A DNA stretch of 64,000 bases from JAMHWF01 sp035911095 (GCA_035911095.1 JAMHWF010000023.1:1-64000); one strand, 5' to 3'; counted from the first letter of the stretch, positions 26,903-34,491 are shown. Numbers and translations are program-made. The notes: generated by a model not told the origin, from the sequence alone.

Positions 26903-29175
26903 ATGACATCCAGCCCCCGGGTGCGCCGCCGCATGCGCACCACCCTCGCCCTGGCCCGCGGCACCACGCTGCTCGGCGCCTGCCTCTCCGTGGCACCGGG
27001 CCTGCGCGCGCAGCAACCCGCCGCTGCCCACGCCGCGCCCGCGGCGGCGCCCGGTGCCTCCGCGCCCGCGGCAGCGCCCGGTGCCGCCGCGCCGGCAGCG
27101 CCCGCCGCAGCCGCCAGCGCACCCGCGGCGACCGAGCTGCGCAACGTGGTGGTCTCCGGCAGCGCCGAGCGCGAGCGCGACGAGCTGGTGGAACGCCGCT
27201 CGCGCAGCGGCGCCCTGTTCGGCGACAGCGACCTGCGCGAGGTGCCGTTCACCGTCAACGTCATCACCTCGACCGAGATCGCCAACAAGCAGGCCCGCAC
27301 GCTGGGCCAGGCGCTGGCCGGCGACCCGGCGGTGCGCAACGACTACGGCGGCACCGGCGCCTACCCGACCGAGAGCTTCAACATCCGCGGCTTCTCGATC
27401 AACTCCAACGGCATGCTGAAGGACGGCATGCCGATGGCCAACCAGGTGACGCAGGCGGTCGAGAACGTCGACCAGGTCGAGGTGATCCGCGGGCCGATGG
27501 GCTTTCGCTACGGCTTCGTCTCGCCGGGCGGCGCGATCAACCTGGTGAGCAAGCGCCCCACTGCGGAGAACCTGCGCAGCCTGACGCTGAGCACCGACGA
27601 GTACGGCACCGCCCAGGGCCACCTCGACCTGGGCGGCAGGGCCGGCGTCGACGACCGCTTCGGCTACCGCATCAACGCCGTGCTGGGCGAGCAGCACAAC
27701 TTCGTGCGGCCGGTCAACATCCGCCGCAAGCTGCTGGCCGGCAGCTTCGACTTCCGCCTGACGCCCGACACCACCGTCAACCTGACCGCCGACACCTACC
27801 TGTGGAACCAGGGGCCGGAGAGCTTCCACTACACCGTCCCCGACGTGAACGGCAACGAGCTGCGCGGCATCCCGCCCGACCAGTACTTCGGCCAGAAGTC
27901 GCTGTCGGGGCCCGACTTCCGCACCAGCACCGCCACGCTGGGGCTCGACTCGAAGCTGAGCGACAAGCTGAAGCTGACCAGCGTCTTCGGCGTCTACGAC
28001 TGGAAGGCCGCCTACTCGATCACGACCCCGTCGAACGCGCAGCCGAACGGCGACTTCACGGTCTTCGCGTCGAAGGGCGACTACAAGACCCGCAACCTCA
28101 CCAACACCACCTTCCTGAACCTGCAGGCCGACACCTGGGGCCTGGCGCATTCGGTGACCGGCGGCTTCACCTACACCCGCTCGAAGGGCTCGAGCCGCCA
28201 GAACCGCGGCAGCGGCGTGCTCGGCACGCCAGACGGCGCGGGCGGTGTGACGCCCTTCGTCAACAACTTCTACCGGCCGGTGCAGTTCCCGGACACGACG
28301 GCCGACCCCTCCGGGCCGTACGTGCGCACCACCGACACCTACGAGCGCGGGCTGTTCGTCTCCGACGAGATCCGCATCGGCGAGGCCTGGCGCGTGCTGC
28401 TCGCGCTGCGCCGCTCGTCGATCAACGAACAAGGCATCTATTCGCCCGGCGCCAACACCTCGACCGACCCCACGCTGGGCGCGATGTACCAGCTGAGCGA
28501 CGCCGTCTCGGTCTACGCCAGCTGGGCCACCGGCCTCGAGATGGGCGGCATCGCGCCGCAAACCGCCCGCAACGCCTACGCGGCGATGCCCGCGCAGAGA
28601 AGACGCGGCAGGTGGAATTGGGCGTGAAGAGCGACCTGGCCAACGGCCTGACGGTCGACGCCGCGCTGTTCCGCATCTCCAAGGCCTCGGAGTTCGTCAA
28701 CGCCGACAACGTCTACGTGCAGAGCGGCCGGCAGCTGCACACCGGCGCCGAGGTGCGGCTGATCGGCCGCGTGACGCCGGCCATCAACCTCAGCACAGGC
28801 GTGCAGTGGCTGAAGGCCGAACTGACCGGCGACCCGGCCACCGAAGGCCAGCGCCCGCAGAACGTGCCGCGCCTCAACTTCAGCTTCTCCGGCGAATGGA
28901 AGCTGGCCGCGGTGGATGGCCTGACGCTGACCGGCGCCATCTACCACGCAGGCGAACGCGAGATCAGCGTGCCGGCCATCCCGGCCAAGGCCGCGGCCTA
29001 CACCCGCTTCGACCTGGGCGGCCGCTACGAAACCCGCATCGGCGGGCAGGAGACTGTGCTGCGCCTGGGCGTGGAGAACGTGACCGACAAGGCCTACTAC
29101 AGCGTCGGCTGGTACAGCCTCTACGAGTACGGCACGCCGCGCACCGTGACCGGCTCGGTGGAGTTCAGGTTCTGA
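26903..29175 (+). pseudogene. TonB-dependent receptor interrupted by a -1 frameshift
   Basis: A second siderophore-type receptor. TAGGAG precedes the ATG at 26903; a signal peptide, an Ala/Pro-rich linker (residues 35-75), TonB box-like TELRNVVVSGSA, plug (FNIRGFSINSN, VEVIRGPMGFRYG) and barrel follow. The frame is correct to about codon 565 (base 28597), then shifts: read on, it ends after ten wrong residues at 28627, whereas the next frame gives the family continuation KTRQVELGVKSDLANGL to a normal C-terminus GSVEFRF at 29175. One extra G between 28597 and 28598 (CAG-GAG-AAG) would restore a 757-residue protein. Either a true inactivating deletion or a sequencing error. It has no N-terminal signalling domain. 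Confidence 0.85.
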
Positions 29176-29881
29176 GCCGGGCCGGGCCTGACCGACGCGC
29201 AGACCAGGCGTGGATCAGGCCCGCCTGGTAGAAGCGCAGCGGCTCGTCGAAGCCGCCGGCGGCGATGAGCGCGGCGACCCGGCCCGGCGGCAGGATCGCG
29301 ACGTCGCGCGCATAGGCGGCGCGCATCTGCTCCAGGCCCGCGGCCGGGATGCCGGCGCCCTGCATCAGCTTCAGCCACGTGTCGAGCAGCGCGGTGTACT
29401 CGCGCGACTCGACGTCGGACGCCAGGTCTGAACTCGCCAGCAGGCCGCCGGGGGCCAGCCGCGCCGCGATCGACTGGAAGAAGCCGGTGCGGGCGGGCGC
29501 ATCGAGGATGAACTGCGAGACGAGGAAGCTGGTGGCTGCATCGAAGGGACGCTGGGCGGGCAGCGAATCCAGATAGCCCTCGTGGAACTGGCAGCGGTCG
29601 GCGAAACCCCCGCGCTGCGCCCGCTGGCGGAACACGTCGAGCATGGCGCCGGACGGCTCGACCGCGGTGAACGACCAGCCGGGGAAGCGCGCCGCCAGAT
29701 GCTCCACCTCGACCCCCGTGCCCGGGCCGACGCACAACAGCCGTGCGTCCGCCGGCAGGTCGGCGAAGACCGCTTCCACCAGCAGCAGCAGCGCGTCGCG
29801 GATCGGCGCGGTCTTGGCCCAGCGCTCGTCGTAGCTGGGGGCTTGTTGGTCGAAGATGGATTTGAGGTCGTTGGGGTGCAT
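29165..29881 (-). CDS. Class I SAM-dependent methyltransferase
   Basis: 238 residues from the ATG at 29881 (MHPNDLKSIFDQQAPSYDERW is the typical opening; the open frame extends 49 codons further up without a good start). Motif I LLCVGPGTGVEVEHL near residue 48, an acidic residue after the next strand (FTAVEPS) and a late LAPGGLLASSD are the usual SAM fold signatures. The small-molecule substrate is unknown. It converges on the receptor pseudogene and the two coding regions overlap by 11 bases. Upstream of it lies the accessory region. Confidence 0.85.
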   Translation of the reverse strand: MHPNDLKSIFDQQAPSYDERWAKTAPIRDALLLLVEAVFADLPADARLLCVGPGTGVEVEHLAARFPGWSFTAVEPSGAMLDVFRQRAQRGGFADRCQFHEGYLDSLPAQRPFDAATSFLVSQFILDAPARTGFFQSIAARLAPGGLLASSDLASDVESREYTALLDTWLKLMQGAGIPAAGLEQMRAAYARDVAILPPGRVAALIAAGGFDEPLRFYQAGLIHAWSARRSGPARLRT

Positions 29882-29960
29882 GGGTCTGTCAGGACGTGGG
29901 TGCCCTCGGCAACTCAGGATTAAGCCTGATGCCCAATCGCAGGCGCGCGCCGCAGCAGCT

Positions 29961-30198
29961 CCTAGGCATCGGGGCCCCGTCACCGCATCGGCGCCGGCCG
30001 CCGGCGTCGGCGACTTCCGGCAGTTCAAGCCTGGCGCGCAATTCGGCGCCTAGCTCAGTCTGATGTCGAGCCAGCACTTCGAGCGACAGGGCAAGCCTGG
30101 GGCGGATCACCAAGCGTGTCGACGACTATCTGCGCACGCTGCTGATCCAGGGCACGGCGGATCTTCCCGAGGACGAAGCGCAACAAGGCCGCCCGTAG
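29961..30198 (+). pseudogene. Decayed C-terminal fragment of an IS110-family transposase
   Basis: Read in shifting frames, this stretch matches the C-terminal domain of the IS110-type transposase at 31785-32555. LGIG is followed, one frame on, by PVTASAPAAGVGDFRQFK aligned with TTASALLASIGNGHDFK. After a stop, GRITKRVDDYLRTLLIQG aligns with GRITKAGDRYLRTLLILG. At least two frameshifts and one stop interrupt it, and homology ends near 30160. It is a much older, more diverged copy than the one at 31703-32666. The rest of the gene-free stretch 29882-30591 holds only the two palindromes listed separately. Confidence 0.7.
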
Positions 30199-30300
30199 AT
30201 GTGCAGTCTGTTTCCTGTGGCAATGCCGCGCAGCTTCATCGCGCCCGGTCTGACGGATTTGAACTGAGACCCATGAATCATCGATCGCCAATGGCCGTCA

Positions 30301-30334
30301 GGCCGAATGCGGCGAGATGCCGCATCCGGCCTAC
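30301..30334 (-). repeat. REP-like palindrome with 5' GTAG
   Basis: On the minus strand a GTAG tetranucleotide is followed by an imperfect palindrome whose arms GGCC..ATGCGGC and GCCGCAT..GGCC enclose a five-base loop. This is the architecture of REP elements (GTAG plus a stem with a bulge). Only one copy is seen and no RAYT-type transposase gene is present in the window, so the identity is tentative; a remnant attC arm is an alternative. Confidence 0.45.
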
Positions 30335-30347
30335 GGCCAGCGTGCGC

Positions 30348-30415
30348 GGTGGATCGGCGCTGTCAAGGTTCCGCTGCGCCGGGTTGGTGCCCGTCCTTGA
30401 CAGCGCAAATCCACC
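30348..30415. repeat. 21-bp inverted repeat with 26-bp spacer
   Basis: The left arm 30348-30368 and right arm 30395-30415 are inverted copies matching at 19 of 21 positions (arms contain GCGCTGTCAAGG / CCTTGACAGCGC). The mismatched bases lie together seven bases from the outer end. It lies downstream of the pentapeptide-repeat gene, where that cassette's attC would be expected, but I see no attC core bases at its edges. It could be a long degenerate attC, paired insertion-sequence ends, or a terminator. Confidence 0.65.
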
Positions 30416-30591
30416 GAAATGGAAAGTTCGGCTTGACTCACGAGGAAGCCCCTGCAGAAGGGCCATGTTTCGGCGCGATTATCGGCAGCGGATCGATCGC
30501 CGCGACTGGAAGTAGCAGGGTTTTGACGTAGCCAAGTGCTTTCTTGCCGTTTGCTGCTTCTAGGGTTGGGAATCATTGATCGTCCGTTCTG

Positions 30592-31671
30592 TCAGCGCCC
30601 AGTCGGCAGATTTGCTCTCAACTGCTGAAGTCGCCCTTGAGCGCCCATGATAATGGTTGGAATATTATTGAGAAGCGATCCGGGATCGGAATACTCATGC
30701 ACTGGCAATACCCACGGGTATGCTCTTTCGAAATCCGAGAACATGCTGTAGCCGCCCGCGCCTCTTTTTCGCAAAGTTACGACAGGTGTCGTCCTAAGAA
30801 AAGGGACTGTGGTTGCCAATTCATGAGGTAGTGAGCTCGGATCGGTTAAGTCGGCTATGACGAACTGAGCCATTCGAGCAATCAGCTCGACAGTCCCCGT
30901 AACATCTTTGTTTTTTGCATTCTCGAAATCGAATAGTACTGGCGCCAACCCCAGCCTTCTTAGCTCTGTGCGAATTCCATCCAACACCGGAAATTGTTGT
31001 TCATTGAACCGCCCAAGAATTAATACAATCTTAGATGTGATTGTGTCAATTACACTTCTAAAGCTTTTGTTATTGAGTAGCAAATACATGAACTGAGCAA
31101 CCTCAAGACTGTCGACGGTGATTTTTTCAAACGAACGAGCATACTTTATTGAAGGCAATTGATGACCGACTCCGGGAGTCATGACTAAGTCGTGCTGCTC
31201 CAGTGGTTCACCTTTGAGATCCCAAACAGATGTGCCATATATATGAGCTTCGCTAAAAATCGCCTCTTCAACCGACGTCCGGACGAGTCTTGCCCAGCCC
31301 AAGTCGGCTTTTCGTAGGCTCGCTCTTGTGAGGTCTGCTTCTATTAGATCTGCTCCAATGAGACACGCGCCGTTGAGGTTCGAGCCTTTTAGATTGGCGC
31401 GCCGAAGATCTGTGTCGGACAGATTCGCCTCTTGCAAGTTGAGCCCGGATAGATTTATTCCCACTAGCGGCTCATAGTCATCAAAGCCAGTAGTCATTAC
31501 GCCCTCTGGTATATAATGTCTATAGGATAGACGAAGACCTGAAAAACTTCTTCCTTGTAGGTCTGGTAGTGGAGCGGCCGGCCATTCGCTCCGTGCGCTG
31601 TTCCACCGCTCAACTTCTCCACGCTCAAGCAGTACGAGAAGTTCGTTCTTTGTGAGTGGTAGTTTTGACAT
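30592..31671 (-). CDS. Pentapeptide-repeat protein with C-terminal Rossmann/TIR-like domain (cassette cargo)
   Basis: 359 residues, clearly AT-richer than the chromosome around it. Residues 71-150 form pentapeptide repeats of the A(N/D)LxX kind (EANLSDTDLRRANLKGSNL and so on). Residues 212-345 form a separate alpha/beta domain: KIVLILGRFNEQQFPVLDGI, then PVLFDFENAK, then QFVIADLTDPSSLPHEL. The hhh-A-D-L-T...EL arrangement resembles TIR-like and nucleoside-deoxyribosyltransferase-like Rossmann folds; Glu284 in PHEL could be catalytic. The gene begins 25 bases after a GTTAGGC integron core and is therefore the body of a gene cassette. Function unknown; an effector of an anti-phage or toxin system is a reasonable guess, not a demonstrated one. 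No signal peptide or membrane segment. Confidence 0.75.
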   Translation of the reverse strand: MSKLPLTKNELLVLLERGEVERWNSARSEWPAAPLPDLQGRSFSGLRLSYRHYIPEGVMTTGFDDYEPLVGINLSGLNLQEANLSDTDLRRANLKGSNLNGACLIGADLIEADLTRASLRKADLGWARLVRTSVEEAIFSEAHIYGTSVWDLKGEPLEQHDLVMTPGVGHQLPSIKYARSFEKITVDSLEVAQFMYLLLNNKSFRSVIDTITSKIVLILGRFNEQQFPVLDGIRTELRRLGLAPVLFDFENAKNKDVTGTVELIARMAQFVIADLTDPSSLPHELATTVPFLRTTPVVTLRKRGAGGYSMFSDFERAYPWVLPVHEYSDPGSLLNNIPTIIMGAQGRLQQLRANLPTGR

Positions 31672-31695
31672 GATAGATAAAAGTGTGAGTCTCCG

Positions 31696-31702
31696 GCCTA
31701 AC
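31696..31702 (-). other. Integron core site (GTTAGGC) at a cassette boundary
   Basis: On the minus strand GTTAGGC stands just upstream of the pentapeptide-repeat gene, exactly where the right-hand core of the preceding attC should be. The bases before the G are those of the IS110-family element, whereas the other half of an attC (ending AAACG) is found at the far end of that element (32667), so the element appears to have split one attC at its G/TT crossover point. Confidence 0.7.
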
Positions 31703-32666
31703 TAATGAAAGGGACGTCCCCGTCCCGAGCCGCGACGATGGGGTTGCGAATACTCATCAACGCTCGACTCGAAAGGGGATGTCCATGGCAATCGTATTTC
31801 TCGGCATCGACGCGGCCGACGCCGCGGCGATCTGCGAGGCGCTGCAACGGCCTGCGATGCGCTTCGTGCCGGTGAAGTCGACGTTGGCGCAGTCGCGGCT
31901 GGCGGTGCACGCCGCGCGCCAGGGCTGGGTCGAGGCCCGCACCGCCTGCATCAACCGCCTGCGCGGCCTGCTCAGCGAGTTCGGCATCGTGCTGCCGCTG
32001 AAGGCGCAGACCGTGAGGCTGCAGGCGGCCTCGGCGCTGGAAGGCCTGCCCGGCTGGATGCAGACCGTCGGCCACGACCTGCTCGACGAGGTCCGGCGTC
32101 TCGATGAGCGCGTCGGCGCGTATGACGATCACGTCCGCCTGATGGCCCGCGCCGACGACCGCTCTGAGCGACTGATGCAAGTGCCCGGCATCGGCGCGAC
32201 CACCGCCAGCGCGCTGCTGGCGAGCATCGGCAATGGCCACGACTTCAAGAACGGCCGGCAGCTTGCCGCCTGGCTGGGGCTGGTGCCGGGGCAGTACAGC
32301 TCGGGCGGCAAGGCCCGGCTCGGGCGGATCACCAAGGCCGGCGACCGCTACCTGCGCACGCTGCTGATCCTTGGAGCGCGAGCGGTGCTGGCCGCCGCGA
32401 CAAACAAACAAGACTGGCTCAGCCGCTGGACCACCAAACTGGCCGAGCGGCGGGGTTACTGGAAGGCCGTCGTTGCCATCGCCGCCAAGAACGCGCGCAT
32501 GGCCTGGGCAATGCTCGCCAAGGGTGAGGGCTTCAAACCCGTCGCAGTGGCCTGAGCGCACACGACCCACCCGCTCAAAACCGGAGGGCTGGCCACCAGA
32601 TATCGAATCTGCCACCGCGTGACGCCTGCGTTGATGGGACAAGGTTGGACCTGCGCGGGGAGTGCT
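31703..32666 (+). mobile_element. IS110/IS1111-family insertion sequence, internally deleted, inserted in an attC
   Basis: About 964 bp between the two halves of an integron attC. The left end carries a GGGACG-TCCC-CGTCCC hairpin (31711-31726); the single transposase gene is on the plus strand, opposite to the cassettes. Members of the IS1111-attC group are known to target attC sites, and the position here fits. The exact ends are inferred from the attC halves, with an uncertainty of one or two bases. IS110-family elements can encode a bridge RNA in an untranslated end; the 82 bases before and 111 after the gene are the candidate places. Confidence 0.7.
31785..32555 (+). pseudogene. IS110-family transposase with the RuvC-like domain mostly deleted
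   Basis: 256 residues against roughly 340 in the family. I use the second ATG (31785), which has AAAGGGG seven bases upstream. It opens normally (MAIVFLGID, first acidic residue of the DEDD site), then at once continues ADAAAICEALQRPAMRFVPVK, which in intact proteins follows the fourth acidic residue some 80-90 residues later. So the middle of the catalytic domain, with two of four acidic residues, is missing in frame; a repeated GACGC at the junction may have mediated the deletion. The C-terminal Transposase_20 part, with GIGATTASALL and the serine-containing YSSGGKARLG, is intact. It should be inactive as a recombinase. Confidence 0.85.
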
Positions 32667-32722
32667 CGTTTAACTCAAGGCGGCGCCGGCTTCGGCGACC
32701 GCGGCTAACGATAGGAGCCCCC
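32667..32722 (-). other. Left half of an attC site split by the IS element (degenerate)
   Basis: Read on the minus strand: TCGTTAGCCGCGG, a GC-rich imperfect hairpin with a CCGAAG-type tip, then CCGCCTTGAGTTAAACG ending at 32667. The terminal AAACG is the same as the bases before the crossover in the intact attC at 33518. Its outer left core is degenerate (GGCTCCT in place of GCCTAAC). The missing TTAGGC is found at 31696-31701 on the other side of the IS. Upstream, 32723-32904 is a cassette body in which I see no gene. Confidence 0.55.
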
Positions 32723-32904
32723 GCGCGCGTCTTTCATCAGGGCCCGCAGCCTTCGGTGCTGCATCCAAGGCCGGTTGTAGTTTTGCAGTCCGCATCCTTG
32801 TGCTCCCGACCGATGCGCCCCATCGGCTGCAGATTCAAAGACCTTCCCAGTCGAATTGCTCCGCAATTCGTCAGGGCCTGATATTGCTTGACGCGGGGGG
32901 ATGC

Positions 32905-32962
32905 CCTTGTAGTTGGAGTTCAGGCGCCGCCGAAGGCGGCCGCCTGGAACGACTGGTTATGT
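32905..32962 (-). other. attC-like site, short type, right core degenerate
   Basis: On the minus strand ACATAAC (left core, 32962-32956) is followed by CAG, TCGTTCC and a hairpin CAGGCGGCCGCC / GGCGGCGCCTG with one unpaired G in one arm, as expected of the extrahelical base of attC sites, then GAACTCC-AAC. The final core reads TACAAGG instead of GTTRRRY, so it may no longer recombine. It is placed downstream of the GIY-YIG gene, as the attC of that cassette should be, with 114 bases of non-coding sequence between them. Confidence 0.65.
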
Positions 32963-33076
32963 GCCTTCGCCACTTTTCCTCCGGAGTCTGGCGAGCGCGA
33001 CCTTGTTCCAGCTTTGAAATAGCTCAAAGGCGCTTTCTCCTCCCATCCCTGTCATGGACCGCAGAGTCCAGCGGTT

Positions 33077-33502
33077 CTAGGGATCCAAAAATCCGTGAGC
33101 CCAGTCCACTCCCTTGACGAACATCAAGCGATCACAATTAGCTGAAAACGGCCATGAGACTTGAATTGCACCTGAGACGGCGAAGATGACTCCCAGTGCA
33201 AAGCCCTGAATCTCTCCACTCCAATCGAACCACTCACCTGTTCGCTTGTGTTCGGATAGCAGTTGATGCAATGTCTCTTCTGCAGCTTTACCAAACAGCC
33301 TCGAGTAGAACACCATGTGCAACGGGCTTGGAGATCCTGTTGCTAGATTGGAGAGGCGACTAAGAGGGGTCGTGGAGATTCCGATTTTTATTGACTTCGG
33401 CTCTTCGCAGTAGATGAAGTAAAGCCCCTCGACAGGATCATCCTCGACTGAGTAGCCAGTGCGTGGGCCGAACAGTATCCATTCCCTGTCGAAGTTGCTC
33501 AC
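33077..33502 (-). CDS. GIY-YIG domain protein (Mug113/T5orf172-like), cassette cargo
   Basis: 141 residues from a GTG at 33502 with a very good ribosome site (AGGAGGAG, three bases upstream spacing plus GC). The GIY-YIG fold signatures are GLYFIYC (residues 27-32), KIGIS (39-43), Arg49 in PLSRLSNL, then LHMVFYSRLFG, Glu75/76 before LHQLL, and RTGEWF (88-92). This subtype is found in phage and mobile-element proteins; it is presumably a nuclease or nickase. A hydrophobic stretch near residues 100-118 is unusual for it. The gene starts 15 bases after the core of the attC at 33518, so it is the first gene of its own cassette. Confidence 0.8.
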   Translation of the reverse strand: MSNFDREWILFGPRTGYSVEDDPVEGLYFIYCEEPKSIKIGISTTPLSRLSNLATGSPSPLHMVFYSRLFGKAAEETLHQLLSEHKRTGEWFDWSGEIQGFALGVIFAVSGAIQVSWPFSANCDRLMFVKGVDWAHGFLDP

Positions 33503-33517
33503 GCCTCCTCCTATGAC

Positions 33518-33629
33518 ACATAACGTTTGAGCTAACCGGACCGTTGCGGTATGTGGCTAAAGGCCCAGAATGAAATGGTGGGCCTTTAGCCGCATGCCGC
33601 AATGGGTCCGGTTGAGCGAATGGTTAGGC
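33518..33629 (-). other. Integron attC recombination site
   Basis: A textbook attC on the minus strand: left core GCCTAAC (33629-33623), then CAT, TCGCTCAACCGGACC, a long variable hairpin whose arms GGGCCTTTAGCC and GGCTAAAGGCCC pair exactly, then GGTCCGGTTAGCTCAAACG and right core GTTATGT (33524-33518). About 50 bases of each half are inverted copies of each other with scattered mismatches, and both core heptamers fit the RYYYAAC / GTTRRRY-type pattern with the common GTTATGT variant. It lies 17 bases after the stop of the gene at 33647-33991 and 15 bases before the GIY-YIG gene, exactly as in cassette arrays. Length 112 bp. Confidence 0.92.
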
Positions 33630-33646
33630 CTCGCCGTGGCTAATAT

Positions 33647-33991
33647 CTATGGAGTTTTAGTTCCGGAAACTACGAGGCCATAGTGCCTTTCCAAATGATC
33701 AATGATCTTATTGAGTCCAGTCATGACGTCCAGTTGATTCGCCCCGAAAGAATAATAGCCACTCAGTAAGGCTTCATTTGGAATTGTGGATGGTATCGAA
33801 ACTTCTCGAATCTTCGTCTTTTCGTTGTTCTCTATACGTACAGTTAACGGGTAACGGAAACCTCGCCCGTCACCCTCTCTAACCCCGCCGGGGCCATAGT
33901 TTTGAATACTTCCGTTGTAGCACTCATTGCCTAAGATGCTCTCAAGCCGCACAAGAAGCTTCCGCCTGTCATTAGAGATAGATTTGCTCAC
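33647..33991 (-). CDS. Small unknown protein, cassette cargo
   Basis: 114 residues, AT-rich, no recognised family. It is a soluble, charged protein beginning MSKSISNDRRKLLVRLESI, with a central beta-rich part (RYPLTVRIENNEKTKIREV) and a C-terminal helix LNKIIDHLERHYGL. No signal peptide, membrane segment or metal motif. The stop lies 17 bases before an intact attC, and the next gene upstream ends 47 bases away with no attC between, so the two small genes share one cassette and may work together, for example as a toxin and its partner; that is speculation. Confidence 0.65.
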   Translation of the reverse strand: MSKSISNDRRKLLVRLESILGNECYNGSIQNYGPGGVREGDGRGFRYPLTVRIENNEKTKIREVSIPSTIPNEALLSGYYSFGANQLDVMTGLNKIIDHLERHYGLVVSGTKTP

Positions 33992-34038
33992 TATATAATC
34001 CTCGATAGAGTTATGAATAGATTAATACGAAGCTGGGA

Positions 34039-34491
34039 CTACTTGAAGAATGCTACACATGCACCGTTCTCAATTGCAATGGAGATGTCGGATCCGGCCT
34101 TGATGTGATAGACGTTCTTCTTGCACTCTATGCAATGTCGAACATCCGGATTATCAGTCACTTCGAGATCGTCCCACTTCAAACTACACTTGTACGAGAG
34201 TGAGACCAAGCAGTCATCTGAATTCATTCGAATTAGACCCATGCTGGGCATGATTGGCGAGATATCTTGGCTTACATAGATACCTTCAGAATTCAGTCTT
34301 TCGACAATTTCCTCAATCTTCGCATTGCTAAGTCTTGCTCCATTTGGAATTGGAAATGAAATTTCATCAATTTGAACGAAGCCTTGTTCTTGGCCCCGTT
34401 TGATTAATTTCTGTATCCAGTCTGCAAAATTGAAGTTTGCTACTGGGTCTTCAGGGTTTTCGTAGAAAGGCACATTAGATTTGGAGTTCAT
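34039..34491 (-). CDS. Unknown protein with C-terminal CxxC domain, cassette cargo
   Basis: 150 residues from the ATG at 34491, which has GAGAAGA upstream; an open frame reaches 16 codons further. The first about 100 residues are unrecognised. The C-terminus, KWDDLEVTDNPDVRHCIEC then KKNVYHI and ENGACVAF, follows a pattern I know from many uncharacterised bacterial proteins: W-x-x-L-x-x-T, then F/H-C-x-x-C, then V-Y and a final CVA. It is probably a small metal or redox knuckle of unknown function. First gene of the two-gene cassette whose core GTTAGGC lies at 34562-34568. Confidence 0.7.
   Translation of the reverse strand: MNSKSNVPFYENPEDPVANFNFADWIQKLIKRGQEQGFVQIDEISFPIPNGARLSNAKIEEIVERLNSEGIYVSQDISPIMPSMGLIRMNSDDCLVSLSYKCSLKWDDLEVTDNPDVRHCIECKKNVYHIKAGSDISIAIENGACVAFFK

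Noticed and set aside
26903..28627. Treating the second TonB receptor as a complete 574-residue protein
   Set aside because: The last ten residues are out of frame and the family's C-terminal barrel continues in the next frame to 29175.
30439..30575. A 39-codon minus-strand frame ending in a Pro/Ala/Ser-rich tail
   Set aside because: It has no start codon, is preceded by a stop and matches nothing I know; too short to call, though it may be a relic of a lost gene.
32667..32722. Reading the palindrome near 32690 as a plus-strand attC (GTTTAAC as left core)
   Set aside because: No GTTRRRY right core follows on the plus strand, whereas the minus-strand reading joins with the TTAGGC across the IS and fits the array orientation.
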